A DNA stretch of 64,000 nucleotides from Episyrphus balteatus (taxonomy: Eukaryota > Arthropoda > Insecta > Diptera > Syrphidae), in contig NC_079135.1 of the NCBI RefSeq assembly GCF_945859705.1, positions 78,376,253 through 78,440,252 of the forward strand, given 5' to 3'. Within the stretch, counting starts at the first letter, position 1. The number at the start of each line of letters is the position of its first letter. The notes below the pieces were generated by a model that saw nothing but the letters and a program-made list of their open reading frames with translations, was not told the origin of the DNA and made no database searches. This document shows positions 1-10,535 of the stretch, one piece after another. A program made the translations under genes and the position numbers.

Positions 1-854
1 AAAAGGATCACAATAATTTTAGTATAGAAGGATATCTACGTATTTCAGGAAATGTTATCAAAGTAAAATCGCTTAAATAAATTGAGTTCTCAATCGTGTC
101 GTTTTATGCATGAAAACACAACAACATTACGAAAGTGGTAATAATCAAAATGAACATGTTTCAAACTCATAGATGGATTTCGATTTTTTTACTGGTCATG
201 TTCGTTAACTTTTTTTTAAGACGGCGGCTTATGTTTTTGTCAAATTGAGTAGGACTGCGGGCTGTCAAGTCATGTGAGATGAGCTTCTGATTTAAATCTT
301 GTGAAAGAAAATAAATTTATTTTCTCCATACAAAAATGTCCTGCTTGATTATCATTCGTAAATGTTACTATGTATAGTTACTAAATGTATGGTTATGTAT
401 ATTTTTATGAGAGCTACATTTAGAGCTACATTTTCTCTATGAAAATATAATTAGAATTTTCAGAATTCGGAAAACCAAAATGTTGACACAAACCATTAAT
501 TCTGCAAATGCAACCAAACCTTTTGTAAAATGTTGGCAAGATAATTAAATTTATAAATTATCCAGATGGAAAAGAAAGAAAGATGCGGACACAGGCGTTT
601 TGTTGTGCAAATGTTTATATACAGATAATTTATATTTCTTTGACGAAATATTTTAGCGACCTCATGTTCACACATGGAAGATATACATTTGTTTGATTAT
701 TTTGCAGTACCTAATTTTTTTTTTCTGTGTAGATAAGAGTTGCATAAAGGCAAATAACCTCAGAAAGAAGATGCTACATGTTTTTCCATAAGTAAAGAGT
801 CCCATACCGGGACACGCTTCCTTCTATAACTCAATCTCCTATGTTAGAGTGTAG

Positions 855-898
855 ATGTGTGTGTGTGTGTGTGTGTTGTAGGTATAGTGTGTGTGTGG
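855..898. repeat. TG dinucleotide microsatellite, interrupted
   Basis: A run of TG dinucleotides is split by a short TAGGTATAG stretch and then resumes. This is an ordinary simple repeat. Confidence 0.9.
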
Positions 899-1059
899 TG
901 GATTCACATCCACTTGTTATTTTGTGGCATGAAATAAATTGCTTATTTTTGGTCGAGTGCAAACATAACCATCATACCTATGAAACTAGAGTGTCGGTGG
1001 CTGGGTAGGGTATAGAGCGCGGCAGTAGTATAGTGTGGTATTGCACACTGTTCTCTAGC

Positions 1060-1080
1060 ACGAGCCCAGGTAGGGCTCGT
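1060..1080. other. Short perfect hairpin
   Basis: ACGAGCCC and GGGCTCGT form an 8-bp perfect stem with a 5-nt loop. It is GC-rich against an AT-rich background. Its role is unknown. Confidence 0.6.
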
Positions 1081-2565
1081 ACAAACAGAATTCCTCACCT
1101 ATGGTGCATACACAAGGAAGTCACTCAACTGTAGTGCGAGAAGCATATATACATACATAAATACACATATATGTATGTGCACTTGTAGTGTTATCGTTTG
1201 GGAAAGCGTAGTTTGGGGTTTTCCATGCACATAAATTTAATTCTTGTTTCACTTCGGAAAATGGGTGTAATTTTTGCAAAAGAAACATACAACATAGAAT
1301 TGTTTCCAGCTTTTACGTTTTAGCCACTTTGAAGCTTTGTTTTGTGTGGGGGCGGGAAGGGCGGTAGGGTAGTGAGAGAAAGATTGTTTTAACGGAAATG
1401 TCCTTTATGCTATGACGAATACACACCTATGCATGGAAAAGAAAATATATGTGTGTACCTGAGTGTCTGTGGTTATTTTGCTCTTTCTCTACGTTAAGGC
1501 ATTTTCATATTTTCTAACTCTAAAGCCACACAAACACTCTTAATGGGTAATAGAAGCCACTTTTCCTTAGTTTTTTTTTTTTTTTTTTTTGAAAAAGCAA
1601 AAATTCTTTCTTGCAAGCCTAGCCAAAGGCATGTGTGTACCAAGTAATTGCAATCTATTCAGAAGCATTTTGTACAATAAAAAAAAGAAGAAAAATAAAC
1701 GAAAATACATTTATGTCTGTAGAAGGAAAAGTGTATTATTTGAGTTAAAAACATATAAAATTCAGTTTTCAAATATGAAAATACCTGTGTACATATAAAC
1801 CGCATGAATTTCAAGTTGAAACACACATTTTTCTTAAGATCCTTTTAGCTTAACCACTATTTGAATAACAATTGCAACATTTATTGCTCTTATACAAAAG
1901 TCTTTAGATAAGAAAGGCTTGTTAGAAAATGCTTTTAGTTATTCAATTTTCAACAACTTTTGTATAGGTATGCCTAGCAGCAGTTGTGGATAGTAAAAGA
2001 ACTATTTTCAAGGAAAGCATTTATTTTCTTTTTTTTTTGCCTAAACAAATTTGTAGACCAGTCTAATAGCTAAGTTTGACTAGGGCTAATGGAAACATTT
2101 TTTGAGGTTATTAAAATCAATGAAAAATATTCTAGGAACACTTTCATAACTCTAAAATTGATTTTCAAATGGTTTAAAGTCAATGACCCTTAGTAATAGA
2201 CCCAAATTTAGCAAAATTCGATTTTAACAAAAAAAAAAAAAAAAAAAAATTACTGGTAAAAAAAACATACATACATCTAACTTCTAAAGTTAGAATTGGC
2301 TTAGAGACAGTTCAGCTATAACTAAGTCGATTTTAAAGTCATAGAACTTTCTTAATTTGGACGTGAGATGTATAATTAAAATAAAACCAGAAATCGAAAT
2401 CAATGATTCTATATGAACAACAACCATGAAGTCTAATATTATATGAAAATAGATATTTAGTCAAATGCCTTAATGACTTCACTTTAATTTTCAACGCTTG
2501 TTCCCAATTATTAAACTAGATAAAAAATGCAGAATAAAAATTAAAAACAAACGTCAATTTTGAAT

Positions 2566-2595
2566 GCATTTCAGCACTTTACATGCCATCTTCAG
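2566..2595 (-). other. Hammerhead-like motif, 3' side of Penelope-like element
   Basis: Read on the minus strand, this has the order CTGAAGA, a short partly self-complementary stretch (GGCA pairing with TGCT), then GAAA. That is the layout of a hammerhead ribozyme core (CUGANGA, stem II, GAAA). Penelope-like elements are known to carry such motifs in their terminal repeats. It lies about 60 bp beyond the stop of the retroelement frame on the same strand. One unpaired base at the foot of stem II and the unverified stems I and III make catalysis doubtful. Confidence 0.45.
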
Positions 2596-2655
2596 CAAAT
2601 ATTTTTATTGGCTAAAACATAAAACACAAATCATAGAAAGCTTTAAATTTGACAA

Positions 2656-4547
2656 TTAGAATGAGAAAAGAAAAAAACAACTAAAATCATATGTAAACAA
2701 AGAACATTTAGTTAATTTCTTCTTCCTAGGATGTTGAAGAGAGATGACTTGATCGGTGCCTCCATGGTATTCATCATAATGTTGTTGTTTTTGTACATAT
2801 AAATGCTCTCGTAGACGTCCAAAAATCTTGCTATCTTTGATAAGCTTTAAATTTTCTTTTGCCATATTATGGTCGTTTTCTAACATGTGTAAAGCAACTG
2901 CGGATTTATTAGGTCGATTGAATTTAACGTTGGTCAAGTGTTCGTTGTACCTCGTTTCAATGTTTCTTTTGGTTTGTCCATAATATTTTTGTTCGCAGTC
3001 ATTACAAGAAATTTCATAGATACCTGGTTTTTTAAAAGCATCCGTTTTGTCTTTCGTTGACGCCAGTTTTGTTTTGAGTTTTTATTCTGTTGCAAAAACC
3101 AATTGAATTTTTTCTTTCTTAAATATTTTTGTCAGTTTATTCGTTATTGTAGGCGCAAAATGTATTTTTAGGCGCTTTTGTTGTTCGTTTTCATTTTCTT
3201 TTGATGTTTTAAGTGTTGTTAAACTTTTTGTTTTTATTATTTTTGATTGTCTTTCGACCATTTTAACTATCATATCGCTATCATACCCATTCAGCTCAGC
3301 TGCATACTAAATGTAGTTCAGCGCTTCAATGTAGTTGTTTGCATTCATTGGAACTGAGCAAAGCCGAAAAACCATGCTATTAAATGCTGCCTTCTTATAC
3401 TGCATGGGGCAAAAAGAATCACTTGGTATATACCGTGGAATTTTTGTAGGTTTCCTATAAATTGAAAAATTGAGCCCATTTTCAGTATTTCTCTTTAACA
3501 AAACATCTAAAAACGGCAGCTTTCTTTCTTTTTCCATTTCGAAAGTAAATTTCAGAGAAGGCCATTTCGAATTCAAAACATTCATAAGAGTATCTACTTG
3601 ATTTGGATCTATGCATGCAAATATGTCATCTACATACCTTAACTAGATCGTTGGTAGATTTCCTTCTTGTTCGATTGTTTTTTCGAAGTTTGACATGAAC
3701 AGATTTGCCAAAAACGGAGATAATGAATTACCCATCGTTGTACCTTAGTTAATTTTGTAAAATTTATTCAAAAATTGGCAACAATTGTATTGCATGCATA
3801 AACAAGCGGCGTCATAGTAAACTTTTTTCTTTTCTACGTCATCTTCGCGTTCATCAAGCCAATTTTTTAACAATATCAAGGTATTTTTAATTGGAATACT
3901 TTGGAATAATGCTCGAACGATACCAAAACCTCATTTTCTTTCACTTTTAAGTTACGAATTCGTTATATGAACTCAAAAGTATTTTTAACGCTTCTGTTTT
4001 CAACCTGCTTATAGGTTTGAAACTCTGAAACTAACCATTTTGCAATTTTTTCCGTTGGCGCATTTACATATATTAGATATAATCGGGCGCATACTTAGTG
4101 TTGATTTATGTGTTTTTGGTAAACCGTATAGTTTTGGAACTGATGGATTTGTTACCATAAGCTTCCACTTCACTTTGGGTCCGAAAACACGTAAAATTTG
4201 TTTTAGTAGTGCGGATGTTCCTTTAAACATACTAGGAAGTGGGGTTTTCTTAAGTTCAATAAAGTTTTGTGCTGATGTTATTTCACACATTTTTTCTTCA
4301 TACTGTTTTTTGTCCATTACAACTAAATCCCGCCCTTTGTCAGATTTCATATAGAAGCAATCTTTTTCCCTAAGTTTCTTAATGATGTTAAAGTGTTTCG
4401 ATTGTTTCTTTTTAATTTTTTGATCAGCTTTAACAGCTCTTTGTGAGATGTATGTTTTATGTTTTGTTTAAATCGAGCTTTCGCTAAATTCGGGTCTATT
4501 ACTAAGGTTCAATTATTTTTAGGTATTTCTTTACTTAGCACCATTTA
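2656..4547 (-). pseudogene. Penelope-like retroelement: reverse transcriptase and GIY-YIG endonuclease, inactivated
   Basis: This is the remains of one long polyprotein of a Penelope-like element. In order on the minus strand I see a DKGRDLVVMDK motif, then KLYGLPKTHK near 4100, GTTMGNSLSPFLANLF near 3700-3745, the catalytic YVDD at 3625-3636, LPFLDVLLKR and YRKPT near 3450, and YKKAAF. The C-terminal endonuclease follows with GIYEISC, a CxxC pair and YYGQTKR at about 2945-3030, ending at a stop at 2656. From about 3890 to 2656 the codons stay in one frame but are broken by stops (TAG at 3643-3645, TAA near 3743, TAG at 3304-3306, TAA at 3079-3081). A frame change near 3900 disrupts motif A, where the expected catalytic aspartate is not readable in frame. 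The block from about 4350 to 4009 is again in the same frame, while its upstream part carries more stops. The 5' end is approximate. Copying activity is certainly lost. The family assignment is firm from the motifs. Confidence 0.93.
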
Positions 4548-7165
4548 TACGCAATATTCTTCATAAATGTTTACATGTTTTATACAAAATAATTAAATAA
4601 TATTATTATTAATATTTAAATTAAAGTTGTTCGAAGAAATATGAAGTATTGTACCAAATTGTCTTAGAGTGCCAAAGTGTTAAATTGAGATTAAAACATT
4701 ATTTTTTGGCCTTTTTATTCTAAACAATTGAGGCCACTACAATATTAGGATCCAAGCCTCATTTCCGGGAAGGCTTTAGGACTCTGAATAAATAATGTAA
4801 TATGGCTTACATAATTCTGCCAGTTTTTGTTATTTTTAATCAGAATGCTATCGAAGTTCGGCTGGAATAAAAAATTTATCAAAACATCATTACAACACAA
4901 AAAAAATCACTTATGACCAAGGTTTTACTAACATGCATAAAACGGATTTTTTGTATAGAAATTGGTACTTGAATTACGAAATAAAGCCATATTTTATTTA
5001 TTAAAGGCCTTCTATCCTAATATAACCGCGCATTATTCAAATTGATACTATTTCAGGATACCTCCAGATTTCCACCATTTCGGGGAAAGTTCTTCTAGTA
5101 ATTTTTATTGTTGTTTAACGATAAATTGAAAAAGAAACTTTATAATAGCCTGCATATAGGCTATTTTGGTCAATTTGATTTTAAATGCAAATAAAAAACT
5201 TTATTTCATCTTTTTCTCAACGTTTTGTCGCTATTCACCACTTCTTCATAAAACAAAAATAGAAAACTGGATCTAAAAATGTCTTGTCATTTTCTATAAA
5301 TTAAAAAGAAAAAAAACAAAAAAAATTTTTTTTAAAAAAGCCATACAAATTTTTTTGAAATTTAATTTTTCAAAAACTGGTCCATTAAATAGCTTTATTT
5401 AAAAACAAGACACAAGAACAAGTCTTTGGATTTATATTTTAAATATTTTTTTTCCAAATGAAGTCAATTTCTTAGAAAATTGCCCCTCCTGGATAAACGG
5501 TAGGTTGTATTGAGATTGACTCCACCTACACGCTCTAGCTTTCTAGCTTTTTGGTACAGTTCTCCCGTATATCGTTCTTCTCAATGGTTGGCAACCCAAA
5601 AACCTCAACATAAAAAAAAAAACTTTCGTCAAAAATATTTATTATTTATTAAATAAATGACATTTAATTTGATATAAGAATTATATTCTTGTAAAACAAA
5701 ATAATCCTGAAAAATAGTTAAATCAAAGTTAAATCATAGTATGTTGTATAATGGACTACGTAAAAGTTTTTTGGGATTCACATCAAATCTATAACGATAA
5801 AAATGGATATCATGATAATACCGATTGAGTTTCCAAGAAAAATGTCGATAGCGAATCTATTAACTTTTCCTCTATTATACATAGGTCAAACCAGCAACGA
5901 ATTTGGGAAAATAGTGCCGATGCAATGTTTACCAAAGCTTTGAAAAAATTGACCTTTCGAAATGCCAAATCAAATACAAAAATACAATTTTTCGAAAGAA
6001 TTCTTTTATGAATCAAATAAAAAGGAAAAAAAAGGAAAACAGAAGTACAGTTCAGAGAACATTGACTATTTATTTTTTATTGCATCATTTTAAATTCATT
6101 TGAAATATGTATTCCTTTTCAATTATCTATTTGTATACAAATTGAAAAAAAAAAAGGTTTTATGTACATGATATCGAATCTACAATTTATATAAATGAAC
6201 ACAACATTTCAAAATGTGTATTATCAATAAAGAAATTATTTTTTTTTAGTACCATCTACGCTATGCAAATATATTTAAATTTAATCGAATATCGATACAA
6301 AATAACAAAAAAAAAATATAAATAAACGTATAAATATCAAACGCACGAAATAAAAGCATTTGTCAATTAGTTATTGAAAAAAAATGTGCGTTTTTTTTCA
6401 ATTCTTTTGTGAAAAAGCACACAACATGTGTAGTGTATGTTTCTATTGAATTTGCATTAATTTTTGTAGGCGTGTTACATAAATAATACATAAACTCAAT
6501 ACTGAATTTACTTTTATAGATTAGGGTGGTCTTTGACGTACAAATATGGGGATGCCGTTAATTTTTTTTCGAAAGGAGTAGTGTTTTTACTAAGGAAAAG
6601 TGTCCTTGGATTTCGACAAAAGCGTAAGGATTTCCTAGATAAAATGTCAAGCTAAGGAAGGAAGGATTCTTTCACTAGACCACTAAAATTAAGTTGCCTG
6701 TTTTATAAATAGGACTTTTGAACTCTTAATAAAACTCAAATAGAGGCTTTCAAAGACATCTAAAGGAACATCGTAAAGCAAACTCTACTGTTGAACTTGA
6801 ACGATGAAAGTAAACAATGCCATCCACTAAACCTTTGCGAAATATACAAACTGTAGTCCAATAATGCTGATAGCTTTGCTGTCGAGCTGTTAAGAGCAGA
6901 AGTACCTTCTGATTTTGTTGATTCTATGCACAATAACTGGGCAAAACTTTACATTGTGCTAGAAACATAGACATCAACACCAACTCTGAAATAAAACAAA
7001 GAAATACTCTTGTCAACCGCTGCTCCATCGGTCTAAGCTCTTAGATCTTCTGAGGAACTAAAGTATGTCTGAACAATATAATTCTAATCTTGTTCCTGTT
7101 GTTTGGTTAGAACACATGGATCATAGACCGCCCATCAAAGGATAATTCAACACAGGGTACATACC

Positions 7166-7200
<35 letters not shown>

Positions 7201-7379
7201 AGAAAAATATAAAATAAAAACCACCAAAATATGTCACTTTCCAAAAAAAAAAATATGAACATTCAAATAAAATTAACTCAAACTGAATTTGTTCTAATTC
7301 TAATCGAACCATAATGAGTTGTGCTATAATGATATGTGTTACAGATTCCAAAAATAGAAAACAAACATTTTGACTGATC
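4548..7379. other. AT-rich non-coding stretch beside the Penelope-like element
   Basis: No coding signal is convincing here. The first 700 bp may include the 5' part of the Penelope-like element. Near 5430-5500 an 18-bp run (TTAGAAAATTGCCCCTCC) matches the arm of the foldback at 43.6-45.4 kb, with a similar T-rich lead-in. A 25-plus A tract sits at about 7170-7199. A single TAGGGTGG start near 6522 resembles hAT-like ends but has no partner. Confidence 0.55.
5219..5249 (-). other. Second hammerhead-like motif upstream of the Penelope-like element
   Basis: On the minus strand this reads TGAAGAAG, then GTGGTGAATAGC, then GACAAAACGTTG. Penelope-like terminal repeats that I know have a similar layout (TGAAGA, short hairpin, GAAACG). 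It lies 5' of the reverse transcriptase remnant on the same strand, where an upstream terminal repeat would be expected. The core is less well conserved than at 2566-2595, and the two copies are clearly diverged or from different subfamilies. Confidence 0.3.
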
Positions 7380-8330
7380 TAAAATTGATACCTATGTTTC
7401 CCATAAAAAATAAAATGCACGACTGGGTCGCACGAACTTGCTCTTAGAGTTAAAGTTGCTTAAATTTCTAAGACTTTTTATATAGAAATTTGGAAAATGT
7501 AGGTACCTACTATATAGGTAAAAAAAAAAAAAATAAAATTAGTTTTTTAAGAAAATAAAATAAAATCTGAAATCAAATTGCCCTCCAAAACAAGTATGCA
7601 ATTTTGATTGATATATTAACATGCATTTTTAGAAAAAAAATTTTCAAAATCGTTAGAGCCGTTTTTTAAAAATCTAATTTTTTATAAATAATTTTTTGGA
7701 AAAAAAGTTTTAAAATAATATTGGTATGCCATTTTGTAAAAATCACTAATCAACATCTAAAAAAAAAATTTCAAAAAAATTCAATGTCCCGTTTTCGAAA
7801 ATTTGATTTTTGAAAAAATAATTTTCAACATTTTTTTAAAAATCCAAAAATTATTTTTTTTGAAATTTTGTTTTCGGATTTGAAAAAAACGGTTCTATGG
7901 CAGGTACCGCTAATAATGATTTTCAAAAAAAAAATTTTTATTGAAAGATAGACCTTGTCTTAAAACTAACATTTGAATTTTTTAAACAAAATCGTTGGAG
8001 CCGTTTTTGAGAAATTTCAATTTTACTAAAATCGGTATATGACAAGTACCGTTATTTTTGGTCCAAAAAAATTAATTCCAAAAAAACCTCTGGAGAGGCG
8101 CCAAATAATGCTACATACCAAGTTTGACATCAATCGGTTCATCCGTTTAAGCTGTAGCTTCGTTTACAGACAGACAGACAGACAGACTGACAGACTGACA
8201 GACGGACAGACAGACGGACTTCCGGGACCCACTTTTTTGGCATTCTCTACCATCGTAATGTCATGGAAAAATGCTATCTCAACTTTTTTTTTTTTTGTAC
8301 GAATGCATAACTTGATATATACATAGTACC
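7380..8330 (+). repeat. Old dispersed repeat ending in a GACA-rich tract
   Basis: The stretch has degenerate internal units around GTTRGAGCCGTTTTT (near 7650 and 7990) and GGTACCG/AGTACCG (near 7900 and 8045), then a GACA/GACG tract at 8165-8219, followed by CTTCCGGGACCCAC. About 45 bp around 7885-7935 recur near 20757-20808, so part of it is dispersed. I recall similar tails in other insect genomes but cannot name the family. An open frame across 8039-8326 is carried by the simple repeat and is not credible as a gene. Confidence 0.55.
8165..8219. repeat. GACA/GACG/GACT tetranucleotide tract
   Basis: Tandem CAGA units with CTGA and CGGA variants form the tail of the surrounding repeat. Confidence 0.9.
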
Positions 8331-10217
8331 TATATCGCAAGTAAAAATGTGTCTTTAAACGAAAAACATGTAAAATCTTTAAATCTGCTGATAAACGTTC
8401 TTAATTAGCAACTCTAGAGACGTCATAATGACAATTCTCATAAAATAACATCATTCTCTTAATGAAATTTTAAAAAGAAGATAAATAAAAAAACCTTAAA
8501 ATAAAAAAAAAAAAAAACACACATTCTAGAGCTATTTAAAGTTGTAAAGAAATCACTTATGGGTAAAATGATTCAAAACTAAAATCATATAAATGTGAAT
8601 ACACAAGAGACTCCTCAAACACTTTTTCCCACAAAGACGCCCAGCTTATCATTTATAATGTCGCTCTCTCTCTAGGTATATCAGTTCAAGTTTATTATGA
8701 TTTTAGTTAGAAACTGCTTTATCTTAATGAGGTCACTCGGCTACATCCAACATAAATATATCACTGATAAAATATGTTAGTATACACTCAGCAAACAATT
8801 CTTAGAAATCTAATTTTAAAAATTGACTTCTATCGATCGTATCGTAAATAAATATCTCCTGGGACTAAAACTACTACTGCTGCTTCTGACTTGATTGCAC
8901 TTTCATGTTATTATTTCAACTTTGGAAAATATATATAAAAACGCCACAAGAGAATCAAACCTATACTTGTGTCGTATATTACAAGAGAGAGGATAAAATT
9001 AATTTCTCAAGCAATTCCCGACCATATCAACCGCCAATGTAATTTCTAATCCTGCCTGTTTGGTTTGTATTATATAATACCTACAACAGAAGGAGTGTGT
9101 CAATTCCATTAAATATATTATCAAGAATAATTATTTAATTATTTTTATATATGAAATAACTTCAAATAGGTCCATTCGATTGGCATCGCAGAAAACTAGA
9201 TTTTTAATCTAATTAAAAATCAAAAAACAAAATAAAAAAAAAATAAACATTCCATGACATGGCGTCGCAAAGCAATTGTGTTGTGTATAAGTTTTTCCTG
9301 ATGGGGATTTTAATCTCATTATTTTTTTTTTTTTTTTTTTAAATATCCATGAACTATTTCTGTCTACACAAAGTCCTTATTTGTTTTTGTTGTTGGGATT
9401 TGGTAAATTTTGGCAAACAATGCAAATATTGATTTTTTTTTTGTATTGCATTGCACTAGCTAAAGAGAACTATTGAATATAGATATATCTAGTATCTACA
9501 ACTATGATATTTTACCACGCTACGCGCCCGAACGCCCAGGAAGGATTTTGTTGTGTGTATAGGGTTGCCAACACAAACATTTGAAAAATATGAAACTTAA
9601 AACAAACTAAAAAAAGTTAAGTTCTACATAAAACCTAATGTTACAGTTTATGCAGAGGAAAAAGTAGGGAATAAGAGTTTATGTTCTACTTAAATGTTTA
9701 AGTTTAGTTTCAGCAAATGCCCCTAAAAGCCGAAATTCATGTAGAATTAACAATTTTTGACGTTTGATACATTAAAAAGTATAACTATTCCATTGTTACG
9801 GGGTGCTACATTTGTACATATTAAATTATAATGTTTTTGTAACTTATTATATGGAAATTATTAAACATGATTTTTGATGAGACCAAAATAATTTGCTCAA
9901 AGAAATTGCTTTTTATTTGTTTGATATTTGATCTTTATTGAATTTCTATCAAAATACAGATATTTTTAATTGAGTTTAAAAAAAATATGATACATTTTTA
10001 GAATTGGTAAGTCTAAGAAGCTACAAAAAAATGCAGCAAGTAGTTTTCCTATAGACCATTTAAACAAACCCGAGATTTTCATAAGACCTATTAGCAATAC
10101 AAAAAAATATAAAGAAGAGTGATTTGACACTATCAATTTTGCAGTGATTTGAAACACAAAATAAAAATAAAACAATTTAAACTGCAATAGCTGGGTTAAC
10201 TTTAGAATATCTCATAA
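8331..10217. other. AT-rich non-coding stretch, no feature recognised
   Basis: I see only homopolymer runs and AT-rich simple sequence. No coding or mobile-element signature was found on either strand. Confidence 0.6.
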
Positions 10218-10535
10218 TTAACTATTCCGAAAAGTCAGCGCATGTTTACAATATTTGTATAGGTTAGACCACCCTTGAGCACCATTAAGTATTTCGCGCA
10301 AACGAATTTCGCTCTCATCTAAATGTAATCTTCTTATCTCTTGAAGTATTGGACAAACCGCAATAAAGTGGAGAGTGTCTTAAACTTCTCTTCTGTTACA
10401 CAAACCACAAATTTGTGAGAGATCAGGCGATGAGGCATACAGTTGAGGCTAAGCATTTCAACCCGTGCTCTAAAAATGTAGCTTATAGCTTCAGCCGATA
10501 GTTCGTTGGCTTGCTCTGGCTTGGCTTACTAAAAG
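10218..10535 (-). pseudogene. C-terminal fragment of a non-LTR retrotransposon (LINE) protein
   Basis: The minus strand encodes the end of a LINE polyprotein. It reads ICGLCNRREV, a stop, DTLHFIAVCPILQEIRR and then GAQGWSNLYKYCKH before a natural TAA at 10218-10220. The CxxC followed by HxxxxC spacing is the cysteine-histidine motif found C-terminal to the reverse transcriptase in several LINE clades. One in-frame TAA (10380-10382) replaces what is probably a CAA codon. A frameshift near 10435 separates the upstream part (SYIFRARVEMLSLN). The reverse transcriptase itself is not visible, so this is probably a 5'-truncated copy. The clade cannot be set from this fragment. Confidence 0.82.

Larger units (their letters stand above)
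1..2565. other. AT-rich non-coding stretch, no gene seen
   Basis: I see no coding signal in this stretch. It holds homopolymer runs (poly-T near 1570, poly-A near 2230), an interrupted TG repeat and one short perfect hairpin near 1060, listed separately. The short open frame at 1589-1798 has low-complexity, lysine-rich composition and resembles no family I know. Confidence 0.7.

Noticed and set aside
6521..6535. TAGGGTGG, as in the hAT-type MITE ends (also at 49681)
   Set aside because: Only the first eight bases agree and no partner end was found for either.
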